Under the pieces are notes generated by a model that worked only from the letters and a program-made list of their open reading frames with translations, ran no database searches and was not told where the DNA came from. Below, one piece after another: positions 36,416-45,683 of a DNA stretch of 50,820 nucleotides (the stretch's first letter is position 1; the number at the start of each line of letters is the position of its first letter). The DNA is from a bacterium (GTDB taxonomy: Bacteria > Bdellovibrionota_C > UBA2361 > RFPC01). The position numbers were made by a program, and so were the translations under genes. Location of the stretch: assembly GCA_009926305.1 (NCBI GenBank), contig RFPC01000008.1, positions 1 through 50,820 of the forward strand, given 5' to 3'.

Positions 36416-37136
36416 TATGAGCTTGCTGCCTCTTCACCGTGTTTATTACCCCCATCTGTAGCCTCTTTGCATAGTTCCTTGCAGACATCTGCTCAAAGAC
36501 AAATCCAATGGTCATGCTAAAAAGCATCCAAAGAGCCTTTGCGCTGGAGAGCACCACAAACGGAAAACCCCATATTTGGATTCAAGTATTTGAAGATACG
36601 GTCCATATTTTCAGCTCTGGTGGCAAAAGTCGGTCTTTTTTCTGCAAATACCGTTTCAGCGGAGCTCGAAAAATACATCAGGGAAGCCCACTACTGCTCT
36701 ACGCGAGAAGAGCCAAAAAGAAGACATTAAACTTTGTTCTAAATTCGATAGGATTCTGGTCCGACGCTTCTCCGCTCAACAGCCTCCCTCTTTCAGTTGC
36801 TGCTTCAGTGCGAAAGCGAAAAGCGTTCTCCAAAAGATCATTCTGAGAAATGCGGAACGTGCTCCGTGATACTTCCTTCATTTTGTGCTTCGCTCTGAAA
36901 AGAACCACGAGCGAGACAACGAAAAGTTGATAGGGAGTAATTTTCCTGAATAAAAATCCAGTCAGTGTAACGGGGCATTGCTGCTTTTTTCGTACGACTC
37001 AAATCTTGAACCTACCAGCAGGTAGCTCTCTTCCATCACTTACGCCTTTAAAGGCGAGAAAATCTAAAAACTTGAGATTTAGAGCGTGAATCGGCACTAT
37101 TCCACGGGATGAATTAAAATGTGGAAGGAATGAATC
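36416..37136. other. Gene-poor 720-bp intergenic region with inverted repeats near its right end
   Basis: No gene can be supported here; the open frames at 36508-36846 (plus) and 36699-36908 (minus) have no recognisable content or ribosome site. Between 37012 and 37080 three inverted repeats precede the cobalamin adenosyltransferase gene: CTACC-AGCA-GGTAG (37012-37025), the 14-bp palindrome CGCCTTTAAAGGCG (37043-37056) and AAATCT-AGATTT arms (37060-37080). I looked for cobalamin riboswitch boxes and saw none. The region probably holds promoters for the genes on either side. Confidence 0.4.
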
Positions 37137-37721
37137 ATGGTAAAGCTTTCAAAACTCTATACTCGAGCCGGGGACGCTGGCGAGACAGGGCTCGTTGGAG
37201 GTAAGCGAGTGGTGAAAGCAAGTCCTCAGGTGCATGCGTATGGTGATATTGATGAGCTCAATAGTTGGATCGGCATGATCAGAACGCAACTGAGAGGGCA
37301 AAGTGCCATAGATGCTGATACCGCCCTCCACGAAATTCAACAAGAGCTCTTTGACATTGGCGCTGAGTTAGCGACTCCACATGAGTCTGAATGGAAGCCT
37401 CCTACCATCATCACAGAGTCAGAGGTAGCAGCTCTCGAAAAACAGATTGATGTATGGACTGCCTCGGTTCCAGAACTGAAGTCTTTTCTCCTTCCAGGGG
37501 GCTCTCAACTCATGAGCACCATTCACATTACGAGAACGGTATGTAGACGTGCGGAACGCTCTATCGTTGGCTACTCGCAAGAAGAGTCAGTAAGACCTAT
37601 TATTCTCATCTATCTGAATCGCCTCAGTGACTGGCTTTTTGCATTTGCCCGTCATTGTTCTGAGATTACAGGTGAGGCTGAACATTTATGGGATTCTACT
37701 CGGTCTGTGCCAGAAGAATGA
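37137..37721 (+). CDS. Cob(I)alamin adenosyltransferase, PduO type
   Basis: 194 residues. Features of PduO/MMAB-type transferases: N-terminal KLYTRAGDAGETGLVGGKRV, GDIDELNSWIG, the helix LHEIQQELFDIGAELATP, FLLPGGSQLMSTIHITRTVCRRAER and the C-terminal YLNRLSDWLFAFAR. It adds the adenosyl group of ATP to cob(I)alamin, making coenzyme B12. That is the cofactor needed by the acyl-CoA mutase encoded at 47399-49610. GGAAGGA precedes the ATG. It is convergent with the DUF2231 gene. Confidence 0.95.
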   Translation: MVKLSKLYTRAGDAGETGLVGGKRVVKASPQVHAYGDIDELNSWIGMIRTQLRGQSAIDADTALHEIQQELFDIGAELATPHESEWKPPTIITESEVAALEKQIDVWTASVPELKSFLLPGGSQLMSTIHITRTVCRRAERSIVGYSQEESVRPIILIYLNRLSDWLFAFARHCSEITGEAEHLWDSTRSVPEE

Positions 37722-37732
37722 GTGCCACTCTT

Positions 37733-38194
37733 TTAAATATTTTCAGGTGGAATCAAAAGAGTATTCATCCCGTATTCATGAACAAGACTACCACCCGTAG
37801 CACCCGTAAAGATTGATAACAGGCATAAAAACAGAGACATCAGGAGTGCGAGCGCAGCGAAAGTCTTTTCATGCCGCACAGCAATTATTCCCACAAAAAT
37901 AGCTCCTCCAGTTACTAGAGAGGCCAAAAGAAGAACTCGTCCCCAAAAATAATGCCACTCTAATGCCTCCTTGGCTGTCGGATGAACATCCTCGATTATC
38001 CCATCGGTAGTCCATGAACCTGAATAGAATGCCCATGCGGCTAACCCGATCTGTAATATCACAAGTGCTAACAATTCATTCTTTACACTGGATAAGTTCT
38101 CTAATCGGAACAGGCAGACGAGAAATAGTACAAACGGAAAAATAAGAGGTCCATGGATGACGAAAGGATGAAAAAAGTGGGGTGGGACTTCCAT
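37733..38194 (-). CDS. DUF2231-type small membrane protein
   Basis: 153 residues with four membrane helices. The family signs are the N-terminal FFHPFVIHGPLIFPFVLFL and the paired His residues in later helices (ALEWHYFWGRVLLLASLVTGG). Members of this family have been suggested to bind haem through these His residues. A final helix (ALALLMSLFLCLLSIFTGATGG) ends the protein. It is nine bases downstream of the SpoIIE-type phosphatase gene on the same strand, so they may be co-transcribed. Confidence 0.75.
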   Translation of the reverse strand: MEVPPHFFHPFVIHGPLIFPFVLFLVCLFRLENLSSVKNELLALVILQIGLAAWAFYSGSWTTDGIIEDVHPTAKEALEWHYFWGRVLLLASLVTGGAIFVGIIAVRHEKTFAALALLMSLFLCLLSIFTGATGGSLVHEYGMNTLLIPPENI

Positions 38195-38202
38195 TTTATA
38201 CC

Positions 38203-39372
38203 TTATCCACCATTTTTTCGTCTCAATGCAACAACAGTTGCATCATCTTTCAAGAGACGTCCCTCTCGAAAATCATCAAAATTTTCCTTGAGCAGCTGGA
38301 TAACATCTTCTGCAGAAATTTCACGAGGAAGTTCAAGGAGAAACTTTTCCAATCGCTCGATACCGTAATACGCTCCCTCCATATTGGTACTCTCGGGGAA
38401 GGCATCTGTGTAAATGATGAGAATATCATCTTTCTCAACTATTTCTTGACCAAGAGAATAGTCTGCTCCCTCAAGAAACCCAAGGGGAAATCCTTCCCCC
38501 TTCAATTGTAAGACTTTACCCTCTCGACGCCTAAGAAGTAGTGCTGGGGGATGTCCAGCACGTGCGTAGTGAAGAAGACCGGTTTCATATTCATACAAAT
38601 AACTGAACATCGTCACGAACTTGCCATCCGGGAGCTGCGGCTCTAAAAGTCCGTTCATCTTTTGCAGCAACTCATGTGGAGCACATGCACCAGCTGCTAC
38701 CATCGCCATTTTTGTCATACTGCCGATAAACGCCGCGGAAAGTCCATGTCCCGTCACATCGCCAATCTGAACACTCACTTTGTTCCCGGCAACCTCTTCG
38801 ATAAAAAACCAGTCTCCTCCGACTTCCTCAAGAGGCTCATATGAGAAGGCTATTTCAAACTCATCTTTTTCAGGTAGCACTTTGGGAAGAAGATTCTGTT
38901 GAATGCTTCTTGCCTCCTCAAGATCTTTCTTCAAATGAAGCGTAAGATCTCGCAAAGCAGCATTTGTCTCGGATAATGTTGCTGTTACTTCATCTTCTCC
39001 AGCAAATTTACGTAACCGCACCTCAGTCGCAATCTTGCTGGCCACCGCACCAATTGAATACGGCTTTACAAAAACTTCGACTTTATCCAGGGATTTTTTC
39101 TGAAGCTCCTCTGCTCTATCTTCATTATCCACAAAGAAGAACATGGGAAGACTCTGAATCTTCGGCTGGTTTTTGACCGTCTCCAAAAAATCGATTGAAT
39201 CGGTATCGGTAGAGCCATCAAAAAGAATAGCATCAATCGGCTCGCGACCTAACAGATCTTGCACTTCACTCCACTGATCAACGGAGAAAAGTTCATATCC
39301 AACTTTCTCAAGGAAGCTCTGGAACTTCGGATCATTGAACTGAATCAACAGTAATCTATCAGAAAGAGACAC
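38203..39372 (-). CDS. Receiver-SpoIIE family phosphatase (RsbU-like)
   Basis: 389 residues. Residues 1-125 are a receiver-like domain: AILFDGSTDTD holds a possible phospho-Asp and VFVKPYS the conserved Lys, although the N-terminal acidic pair is lacking. A helix (RDLTLHLKKDLEEARSIQQNLLPKVLP) links it to a PP2C/SpoIIE domain (about 170-385) with GGDWFFIEEV, VQIGDVTGHGLSAAF, YTDAFPESTN and LKDDATVVAL. Such proteins dephosphorylate anti-anti-sigma factors. No STAS or anti-sigma kinase gene is adjacent, so its substrate is unknown. Confidence 0.88.
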   Translation of the reverse strand: MSLSDRLLLIQFNDPKFQSFLEKVGYELFSVDQWSEVQDLLGREPIDAILFDGSTDTDSIDFLETVKNQPKIQSLPMFFFVDNEDRAEELQKKSLDKVEVFVKPYSIGAVASKIATEVRLRKFAGEDEVTATLSETNAALRDLTLHLKKDLEEARSIQQNLLPKVLPEKDEFEIAFSYEPLEEVGGDWFFIEEVAGNKVSVQIGDVTGHGLSAAFIGSMTKMAMVAAGACAPHELLQKMNGLLEPQLPDGKFVTMFSYLYEYETGLLHYARAGHPPALLLRRREGKVLQLKGEGFPLGFLEGADYSLGQEIVEKDDILIIYTDAFPESTNMEGAYYGIERLEKFLLELPREISAEDVIQLLKENFDDFREGRLLKDDATVVALRRKNGG

Positions 39373-39533
39373 TTTTCCTCCACGGGGGACGGCCTGCTCA
39401 AGACGTCCGAACTATACCCTCTCCTAACATCTAAACAGATTGATCGGTCCCTGAAAAGAACCTCCTCTGAAGTACAGAGAAAATGGTTAGGAGATCCCAT
39501 GGTTTGAGCGTATCTCTACGCAATGGACTCAGC

Positions 39534-39586
39534 CCCCTTTACTATTGAATCCCCTTTACTATTGAATCCCCTTTACTATTGAATCC
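39534..39586. repeat. 17-bp perfect triple repeat spanning a stop codon
   Basis: CCCCTTTACTATTGAAT occurs three times head to tail without a mismatch. On the minus strand the unit reads through the last codons of the gene at 39576-39866 (ATT CAA TAG), so each copy carries that gene's end and stop. The rest of the 39373-39575 gap shows no gene. Confidence 0.9.
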
Positions 39587-39866
39587 AGGGAAGCTCTTCT
39601 TGAAGATCCATCAAGATGGCCTCAAGCGGCTCATCATCAGGCGCGATAACGACATCCCCTTGTATCGAATCAGCGAGCTTCTCAAGGGCGACAAAACTTT
39701 CATCTCTTCCAAACTCTCCTTCGATACTCTTGACCGTATCAGCACCAAACAAAGATAGGCTCTCTTCGATATCGTCTTGGTCCCGAGAAACGATCAGCAA
39801 ACGATGCCCATTAATATCGAGAGCAGCTGGAGCTCTTCCGGAAAAAGGAATGAAGTACCGTGACAT
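39576..39866 (-). CDS. Hypothetical small acidic protein
   Basis: 96 residues from the ATG at 39866, which has AGGAGG nine bases upstream; an upstream in-frame start at 39896 has none. It begins MSRYFIPFSGRAPAALDINGH, continues LLIVSRDQDDIEESLSLFGAD and ends LMDLQEELPWIQ. It is soluble and acidic, with alternating beta and helix patterns but no recognised domain. It is divergent from the threonine dehydratase gene. Confidence 0.6.
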   Translation of the reverse strand: MSRYFIPFSGRAPAALDINGHRLLIVSRDQDDIEESLSLFGADTVKSIEGEFGRDESFVALEKLADSIQGDVVIAPDDEPLEAILMDLQEELPWIQ

Positions 39867-40161
39867 TGCGCTCTTCCTCCTGTGCGTTTCGATCACTTAC
39901 GCCCAATAACAGTCCTTTTTGGGCTGTTACCCGCAAGAGATTGCTACCTCCAAAATTGGTAACCTCTCCGAAGTTGCCCAACAAGCATAAGTTACTCAGC
40001 AATCATACGAGTTCTTCACTCAAGCAATCCCTACCACACCCGTCACAAGAAAGAGAGATGTGGCATGCACGACAACTTATCGGTATCATCAAAGAGAAAC
40101 ATTGATTCGCGCAATACCCATTTTTTGTACAGTGAGAGTATTTCGCGAGAGAGAAGGAAAA

Positions 40162-41367
40162 ATGACGAAACAACAAACCACAGCCCCTGTATCGCTACGG
40201 GACATCGAAGACGCGCGGAAGCGAATCGCACCTCATCTTTTTAAAACGCCCCTCTCATTCTCTCATGGTCTTAGTGCACGATTTAATCGAGATGTATATA
40301 TCAAGTGGGATAATAAATTACGCACTGGCTCTTTCAAAGAGCGTGGAGCCCTAAACTTTCTACTTCGACTGAGTGATGAGCAGCGAAAGCAAGGAGTCTG
40401 CGCTGCAAGTGCTGGCAATCATGCTCTCGCCGTAGCATGGCACTGTAAAAAACTTGGCATCCCATGCACGATTGTCATGCCCACCACCGCTCCACTTGTA
40501 AAAATTAAAACCTCTTCAAACTTCGGAGCAGAGGTTCAACTCGTTGGGAAAATCCTTGGGGAGTCCTATGAATTTGCGCAGGAGTTATCACGCAAGCAAA
40601 AGAAAATATTCGTCCCAGGATATGACCATGTAGACGTAGTGGCTGGCGCCGGCGTCTCCGGTCTAGAAATACTTGAAGATCTGCCTGATTTTGATTCGAT
40701 AGTAGTTCCTATTGGGGGCGGCGGGCTGATTGCTGGGATAGCTCGTGCCCTCAAGGAGAGCAATCACCCAGCAAAAATATTCGGGGTTCGCTCAACGTGG
40801 ACAAAAGGCCCTGGATATACATCGCCGTTTTCACCAAGTCCTATCGCTGATGGTATTGCAGTAAAAGAGATTGGGGGCGTTCCCGCAGAAATTATAGAGA
40901 CTGATGTTGATGAAATTTTATATGTAGAAGAACAAATCATTGCTTCAGCAGTAACTCTCTACCTCTATGAGGAACGGACCGTGATTGAGGGGGCTGGAAG
41001 TGCATCGCTCGCGACTCTGATGGCTGATATGATTCCAGCGAACTTTAAGAAGACGGTGCTTCTTGCATGTGGAAGCAACATCGATCTTAATATTCTAGCT
41101 CGACTTATTCAGAGATCACAGTTTCAACAAGGTCAGTTGGTACGCCTTCGAGTATCTGTTCCGGATCGCCCCGGGTCTTTGATGCAACTCACAAAGTGTA
41201 TATCCGACCAACATGCGAACGTCCTTGAAACCTTCCATGAACGGAGCTTTTCTCGAGAACCAGGCAATGTAGAAATCACTTTTCTACTTGAGATACGAGA
41301 CCTCAAACATAAACAATCCGTCTTTGAGAGTCTGTCTGCTCTCGACCTGAACCCCATGGAGGTTTAA
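40162..41367 (+). CDS. Threonine/serine dehydratase with C-terminal ACT domain
   Basis: 402 residues from the ATG at 40162 (GAAGGA upstream). A fold-type II PLP enzyme: the PLP lysine is in TGSFKERGALNFL, followed by AASAGNHALAVAWHC and the glycine loop VPIGGGGLIAGIARAL. Residues about 325-402 form an ACT-like domain (VRLRVSVPDRPGSLMQLTKCI to the end), which often binds a regulatory amino acid. The length and domain order match the IlvA/TdcB class with one ACT domain. It deaminates threonine to 2-oxobutanoate, the first step towards isoleucine. It stands alone. Confidence 0.9.
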   Translation: MTKQQTTAPVSLRDIEDARKRIAPHLFKTPLSFSHGLSARFNRDVYIKWDNKLRTGSFKERGALNFLLRLSDEQRKQGVCAASAGNHALAVAWHCKKLGIPCTIVMPTTAPLVKIKTSSNFGAEVQLVGKILGESYEFAQELSRKQKKIFVPGYDHVDVVAGAGVSGLEILEDLPDFDSIVVPIGGGGLIAGIARALKESNHPAKIFGVRSTWTKGPGYTSPFSPSPIADGIAVKEIGGVPAEIIETDVDEILYVEEQIIASAVTLYLYEERTVIEGAGSASLATLMADMIPANFKKTVLLACGSNIDLNILARLIQRSQFQQGQLVRLRVSVPDRPGSLMQLTKCISDQHANVLETFHERSFSREPGNVEITFLLEIRDLKHKQSVFESLSALDLNPMEV

Positions 41368-41734
41368 TGGCATAAATCGCATGAAGAATGCTTGCTCGCT
41401 GCAAATGCCCGAAATTACCCGACTTATCTTAATTTTCTGACTTCCGGCTATTGAGAAGAATTGAAGTAAACAAGTAATTTCAGTTAGTTATTATTCCAAC
41501 CTATGCATCTTTCGAGTCTTAATACCCCATAACACAGGAGCCAGAAGACAATACAGTGTCGAAGAACTCGCATCGCTATATACCGCGTTTGCAATGGCTT
41601 CTCAGACCACGCTACGCGCAAATGGAGAAAACTTTGATCTTTCAATGTCTTATGCGTTATATCGAATGGGGAACAGAGAATGCTCCTTGGCACAATCGTT
41701 TAAGCACCGACTTTATGCTTAACTAAAGGATAGA
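41368..41734. other. Intergenic region without a recognised gene
   Basis: This 367-bp stretch separates threonine dehydratase from the next plus-strand gene. The longest frame in it (minus strand, 41484-41693) has no ribosome site and no recognisable content. I see no tRNA, terminator or clear repeat. A promoter for the gene at 41735 is expected here but none stands out. Confidence 0.4.
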
Positions 41735-42382
41735 ATGAGTCACGGAACTGAACAAAAACAAGTCTTAACAAGACAAGCGCAAGAGGTTGCAAAGACTCCT
41801 CAAAGTAATCCGTCTCACTCAGCGGAACTCCGCACCGAACCTGAAATTACGAGGGAGTCCCTCCAGACCTCAGAAGCGGTAGTTCGGAAAGACTCCACAC
41901 TAGATAATAAACTCTCTGTTCACCTTGACCAGTATCGAGAAACGTTGACCGATATTTCACCGATTACTGATAGAGGACTTTCAAGAGAGACTCAGAAAAG
42001 CGACGTTACATCCGAGCTTACTTCAAACCCCAAAGGGAATGACGAGAAAGCCCTTTCGGTGAAGAAGAATACTTCAAAGGATATTTCAATTATTGAAGAT
42101 CCGATTGGATTTCTTGCGAACCTGTTAAAACGATTCGAGAGATTTCTTCTGCGTTCTCTTGATGACAAAGAAACGATGCCGAATCCAACACACGTCGCGC
42201 AAGACCATCAGAGTATTCCACATTTGAAGAAAAAGAAGCGGAAGAAGAAGTACGCTTCCACGGGAAGCAATGAGGCTTCCGTTGAACTCTACAACTTACA
42301 GCACTTGAGTGAGGGCGATGAGCCTACCGTTGAGACGGGAAAGCCAACTCAAGTAACACATGACGTATCAAAGTCGATATAA
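41735..42382 (+). CDS. Hypothetical hydrophilic protein
   Basis: 215 residues with AAAGGATAG before the ATG. It is almost entirely polar, rich in Ser, Thr, Glu, Lys and Gln, and probably disordered. One amphipathic stretch (DPIGFLANLLKRFERFLLRSL, near residue 125) and a strongly basic patch (LKKKKRKKKY, near 165) stand out; the patch could bind nucleic acid or membrane. No family is recognised. It ends 29 bases before the convergent YfgM-like gene. Confidence 0.55.
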   Translation: MSHGTEQKQVLTRQAQEVAKTPQSNPSHSAELRTEPEITRESLQTSEAVVRKDSTLDNKLSVHLDQYRETLTDISPITDRGLSRETQKSDVTSELTSNPKGNDEKALSVKKNTSKDISIIEDPIGFLANLLKRFERFLLRSLDDKETMPNPTHVAQDHQSIPHLKKKKRKKKYASTGSNEASVELYNLQHLSEGDEPTVETGKPTQVTHDVSKSI

Positions 42383-42411
42383 AATCGGCGTTCTCCCCGA
42401 CAAACGAAAAA

Positions 42412-43278
42412 CTACTCGTATAAAGCAGGAAGCTCTCGACGCAGCACCTCAGCCTGCTCGGGATTCCGCACCAGGTACTCTTTAGCAAGCACTCTCAACT
42501 CGTCCTGCATCTGCTGGTCATCAGAAGCAAAGGCCTGGAGCACAGCAAGAGCCGCACCACCAACGAAGTCCCCCGTACGAACAAGCTCTTTGAGCTTAAG
42601 AAGGGCGGGTTCGGCGTCAGATGAAGCTGAATCAGTTGCAGACCGTGTCGCTACATTCAGGCTATACAACGCTCTGTGAAAGTTTTGCAACTCAACGACT
42701 ACCCCCTCTTCCTTCTGTAGAACGAGCTCTGTCTCCGACAAACTCTGAGGGGTAAGGTCTGCACCGAGTTCATTTCCACCTCCTGCTTTGCTTAACTGAA
42801 TCTGCGAGAGAAGAGCGGTATACATGGGCGCAAGTGAAGCATAAGGCGCCCTCTCCTGAGACAAGGCTCTCGTTAACTCTCGTGCGCGCGATAGCCCTTG
42901 TTCAAACTGATCTTCTTTCGTCTCATCCGCCACTGCTGTGGAATCAAAAGTACTGAGTTGCTCAACTTGCTCTTGAAGGTTGAGAAGAACATCGGCAGAC
43001 CTTCGGAGCGATTCATGGCGCGTTTGTTCGAAAAAACTTTTCCCATATACAAAAGCAAATCCCAGAATCACTACAGTTGTAATGATGCGCCAGTTCGTCT
43101 GAAGAAACTTTGCAATCGGATCTTCAGCGACGGTTTGTTGAATAATCTCACTGGAGCCGTCCCCTGAGTCCGAACCTCCCTTCTTCTCCCTGTTTCCAGA
43201 GCTGATATTCTTGCCGTGACTCTGTGATGCGGCCTTTTGACTCGTCATCGACTCTTGCTCTCCACTATCTACTCTCAC
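42412..43278 (-). CDS. YfgM-like single-pass membrane protein
   Basis: 288 residues from a GTG at 43278 with GGGAGG six bases upstream. Residues 1-60 are polar. One helix (WRIITTVVILGFAFVYG, about 66-82) anchors the protein, and the rest, outside, is helical and acidic with TPR-like pairs (SRARELTRALS, ASLAPMYTALLSQIQLSKAGG, ALLKLKELVRTGDFVGGAALAVLQAF). This topology resembles YfgM/TPR_21 proteins that assist protein export. The similarity is by pattern only. It lies 66 bases after the bifunctional-nuclease-family gene. Confidence 0.5.
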   Translation of the reverse strand: MRVDSGEQESMTSQKAASQSHGKNISSGNREKKGGSDSGDGSSEIIQQTVAEDPIAKFLQTNWRIITTVVILGFAFVYGKSFFEQTRHESLRRSADVLLNLQEQVEQLSTFDSTAVADETKEDQFEQGLSRARELTRALSQERAPYASLAPMYTALLSQIQLSKAGGGNELGADLTPQSLSETELVLQKEEGVVVELQNFHRALYSLNVATRSATDSASSDAEPALLKLKELVRTGDFVGGAALAVLQAFASDDQQMQDELRVLAKEYLVRNPEQAEVLRRELPALYE

Positions 43279-43344
43279 ATTTCCTCCCTACTGCGTCCGT
43301 CTGTGGTGATAAGAGAAACGCCTACGCACCTCTTCATGAATCAA

Positions 43345-43992
43345 TCAGGTCTTGTATTTGAAGTCATCAGGATCGAGTTCTTCAAGAATCTCATTCCACT
43401 TGTCCTTGTCGATTTCCTTAAAATTCTGAAATCGAGAAGCAAGCTCCTCTTCTAATAAATCGCTTGCTGCTTCCGCATCTGCTGGACCCTGACCTTCACC
43501 GCCAGAAACGTCCGAAGAGTGTGAGGGAGCATCTGGCTCTCCGTCTTCCTGAGAATCTCCTCCAGAATGCATGTTATCAGCGAAACTAATCTGAGCTTGG
43601 GACAATACTTGTTGGGTAACAAAAATCGGCGCCTCCGCACGCAACGCAACTGCGATTGCATCAGAGGGGCGAGAATCAAGAATAAGCGCTTTATCTCCAC
43701 TCGCTAAAATTAGCTCGGCAAAATAAGTCGAGTCTTTTAACTCAGTGATGACCACCCGCTCTACACGAAACGAGACCTCATCGAGAATAGTCATCACGAG
43801 GTCATGGGTGAGAGGTCTTGCCATCTCTAATTCTTTAATTGCACTTGCAATTGAGGTTGCCTCTGCTACACCGATCCATATCGGCAGGTGAATATCACCC
43901 TCTTCATTTTTCAGAACAACAACGGGAGCCTGGGTGTTCGGGTCTAGCACTAGACCACCAACAAACATTTCTATCGCTGATTCATCTTCCAT
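43345..43992 (-). CDS. Bifunctional nuclease (DUF151) family protein
   Basis: 215 residues from the ATG at 43992; a GTG at 44070 would add 26. The BFN domain (about 8-135) is clear: GLVLDPNTQAPVVVLKNEEG, HLPIWIGVAEATSIASAIKE, RPLTHDLVMTILDE, and LDSRPSDAIAVALRAEAPIFV. The last 60 residues are acidic and disordered, ending in DPDDFKYKT. Related plant proteins have RNase and DNase activity; the bacterial role is unclear. The gene follows miaB on the same strand, a common pairing with tRNA-modification genes. Confidence 0.88.
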   Translation of the reverse strand: MEDESAIEMFVGGLVLDPNTQAPVVVLKNEEGDIHLPIWIGVAEATSIASAIKELEMARPLTHDLVMTILDEVSFRVERVVITELKDSTYFAELILASGDKALILDSRPSDAIAVALRAEAPIFVTQQVLSQAQISFADNMHSGGDSQEDGEPDAPSHSSDVSGGEGQGPADAEAASDLLEEELASRFQNFKEIDKDKWNEILEELDPDDFKYKT

Positions 43993-44183
43993 AGTATCGA
44001 CTCTATATCCCCTAACCGAACGAAAACTCTTTCCTCTCACTATAGAGAGTGTATCGAGTGCGAGGCTCACTGTCTATGCTGAGCGGAATAAATTCTCTAC
44101 AGCTCCTACTGTATTGAAGGCTATTTTCAGGGGGATTACTACGTGTGCAAAGGTGCAACACGAGTCTTCTACGCTTTGAATTA

Positions 44184-45626
44184 TCAGCAGGGGGCAATCC
44201 GTGCACCGTGTAGGGTGTATCGAGAGCTACGGGTAATCCGAACTTTCGTCATCATGCCAGGACCCAGATCCTCCTCAGGTTGTTCAAGGTGGATCAGTAT
44301 ATTCTGTGAGTTTCTCCCTTGCACAAGCTCTGGATTACTCTTCACAAACCCATCGATGAGAACTTCAGTCTCCTGGCCAATCCAAGCGGTGAGCTTCTCT
44401 GCCGTATGATCTTGCTGTAATGCCTGTAACTCCAGAAGTCGCTCTCTCTTCACACTTTCAGGGAGCTGTTCCGAGAGTCTTTCAGCTTCTGTACCAGGTC
44501 GGGGCGAAAAGGCAAAAGAATAACTCGAATCAAATCTAATCTCATTCATTGCTTTTAGAGTTTCCCTAAACTCCTCTTCAGTCTCACCAGGAAAACCGAC
44601 AATAATATCCGTGGTGATTGCGACGCTCGGACATGCATCTCTCAATCCTTCAACAATTCGATGAAATTTTTTCATTCGATAATTACGGTTCATTGCCTTT
44701 AAGACTCTATCACTGCCTGACTGCATGGGCATATGAACATGCCGACACACCTTTGGATTGTCATGGAGGATTCTAAAGAAGTCGTCTCGAATCTCTTGTG
44801 GATGCGGGCTCGTAAAGCGAATCCGATCGATTCCATCCACCTCAGCAACTTTTTCTAACAGTTGTGAAAACTTCATTCGCGGTGAAAGATCTAATCCGTA
44901 AGAGTTTACCGTTTGACCTAAAAGAGTTACCTCTCGAACACCTCGCGTAGCAGCAAGGCGAACTTCTTGCAAAATCTCTGCTATGGGACGAGACACCTCA
45001 GGTCCTCGTGTCGTCGGCACGATACAATATGCGCAGTTTTTATTGCATCCTCGAGAAATGGTAATAAAAGCAGAGGCTCGTCCAGTTGGCCCATGAAGCG
45101 GCAACGTTTCCCAGTCCTCACGATAGTCAACCGCAACCTGCTTTCCGGCTCCTTTCTGTATGTTCTGAATCAGCGCTGGAACGAGCGAAAGATTGTGGGT
45201 GCCAAAAACAAAGTCTACGAGCGGTGCACGCTTGATTATTTCAGCGCCCTCTTGCTGGGCAACACATCCCCCCACTCCAATCAGGAGGTCGGTATTCTTT
45301 TCCTTCAAACTGCGGAGACCACCCACCAGGCTATAGAGCTTATGTTCGGCTTTTTCTCGGATACTACAGGTATTAATCAGAATAAGATCGGCATCCTCAG
45401 GTTTCGATACTGGTTGATGAGTATTCTCAAGCAGCACCCCAAGCTTCTCCGAGTCATAAACATTCATCTGACAACCGAAGGTATGAATATAGACCCCTTT
45501 CAACTCCGCACCCGGTACTCGTACGGCATGTGAACCAGACGGTTCGATCAGCTCATGGGCATGAGTTCCACATCCGGCTGAGGCTGTTTGCTTCGCACCA
45601 ATTTGAATCAGAGATTCTTCTGACAT
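44184..45626 (-). CDS. miaB: tRNA-2-methylthio-N6-dimethylallyladenosine synthase MiaB
   Basis: 480 residues from the ATG at 45626 (AAGG upstream; an ATG at 45653 would add nine residues). The N-terminal methylthiotransferase domain has the three cluster cysteines in HTFGCQMNVYDSE, INTCSIREKAEHK and GVGGCVAQQEG. The radical SAM cluster motif is RGCNKNCAYCIVP. HMPMQSGSDRVLKAMNR and DIIVGFPGETEEEF are also typical, and the last 65 residues are a TRAM domain. The enzyme adds a methylthio group at position 37 of tRNAs reading UNN codons. Confidence 0.97.
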   Translation of the reverse strand: MSEESLIQIGAKQTASAGCGTHAHELIEPSGSHAVRVPGAELKGVYIHTFGCQMNVYDSEKLGVLLENTHQPVSKPEDADLILINTCSIREKAEHKLYSLVGGLRSLKEKNTDLLIGVGGCVAQQEGAEIIKRAPLVDFVFGTHNLSLVPALIQNIQKGAGKQVAVDYREDWETLPLHGPTGRASAFITISRGCNKNCAYCIVPTTRGPEVSRPIAEILQEVRLAATRGVREVTLLGQTVNSYGLDLSPRMKFSQLLEKVAEVDGIDRIRFTSPHPQEIRDDFFRILHDNPKVCRHVHMPMQSGSDRVLKAMNRNYRMKKFHRIVEGLRDACPSVAITTDIIVGFPGETEEEFRETLKAMNEIRFDSSYSFAFSPRPGTEAERLSEQLPESVKRERLLELQALQQDHTAEKLTAWIGQETEVLIDGFVKSNPELVQGRNSQNILIHLEQPEEDLGPGMMTKVRITRSSRYTLHGARIAPC

Positions 45627-45683
45627 GTTATAAGACCTTGTCTGCGACCACATTTGCCGCTGGCATATACTGGGAGTAGGAGT

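Noticed and set aside
36508-36908. Open frames on both strands between PP2C and the adenosyltransferase
   Set aside because: No ribosome site, no recognised motif, odd composition; treated as intergenic.
36961-37136. Cobalamin riboswitch before the adenosyltransferase
   Set aside because: The inverted repeats do not include the B12 box or the other conserved core elements as far as I can see.
41484-41693. Minus-strand 69-codon frame
   Set aside because: No ribosome site and no recognisable features; lies in an intergenic gap.
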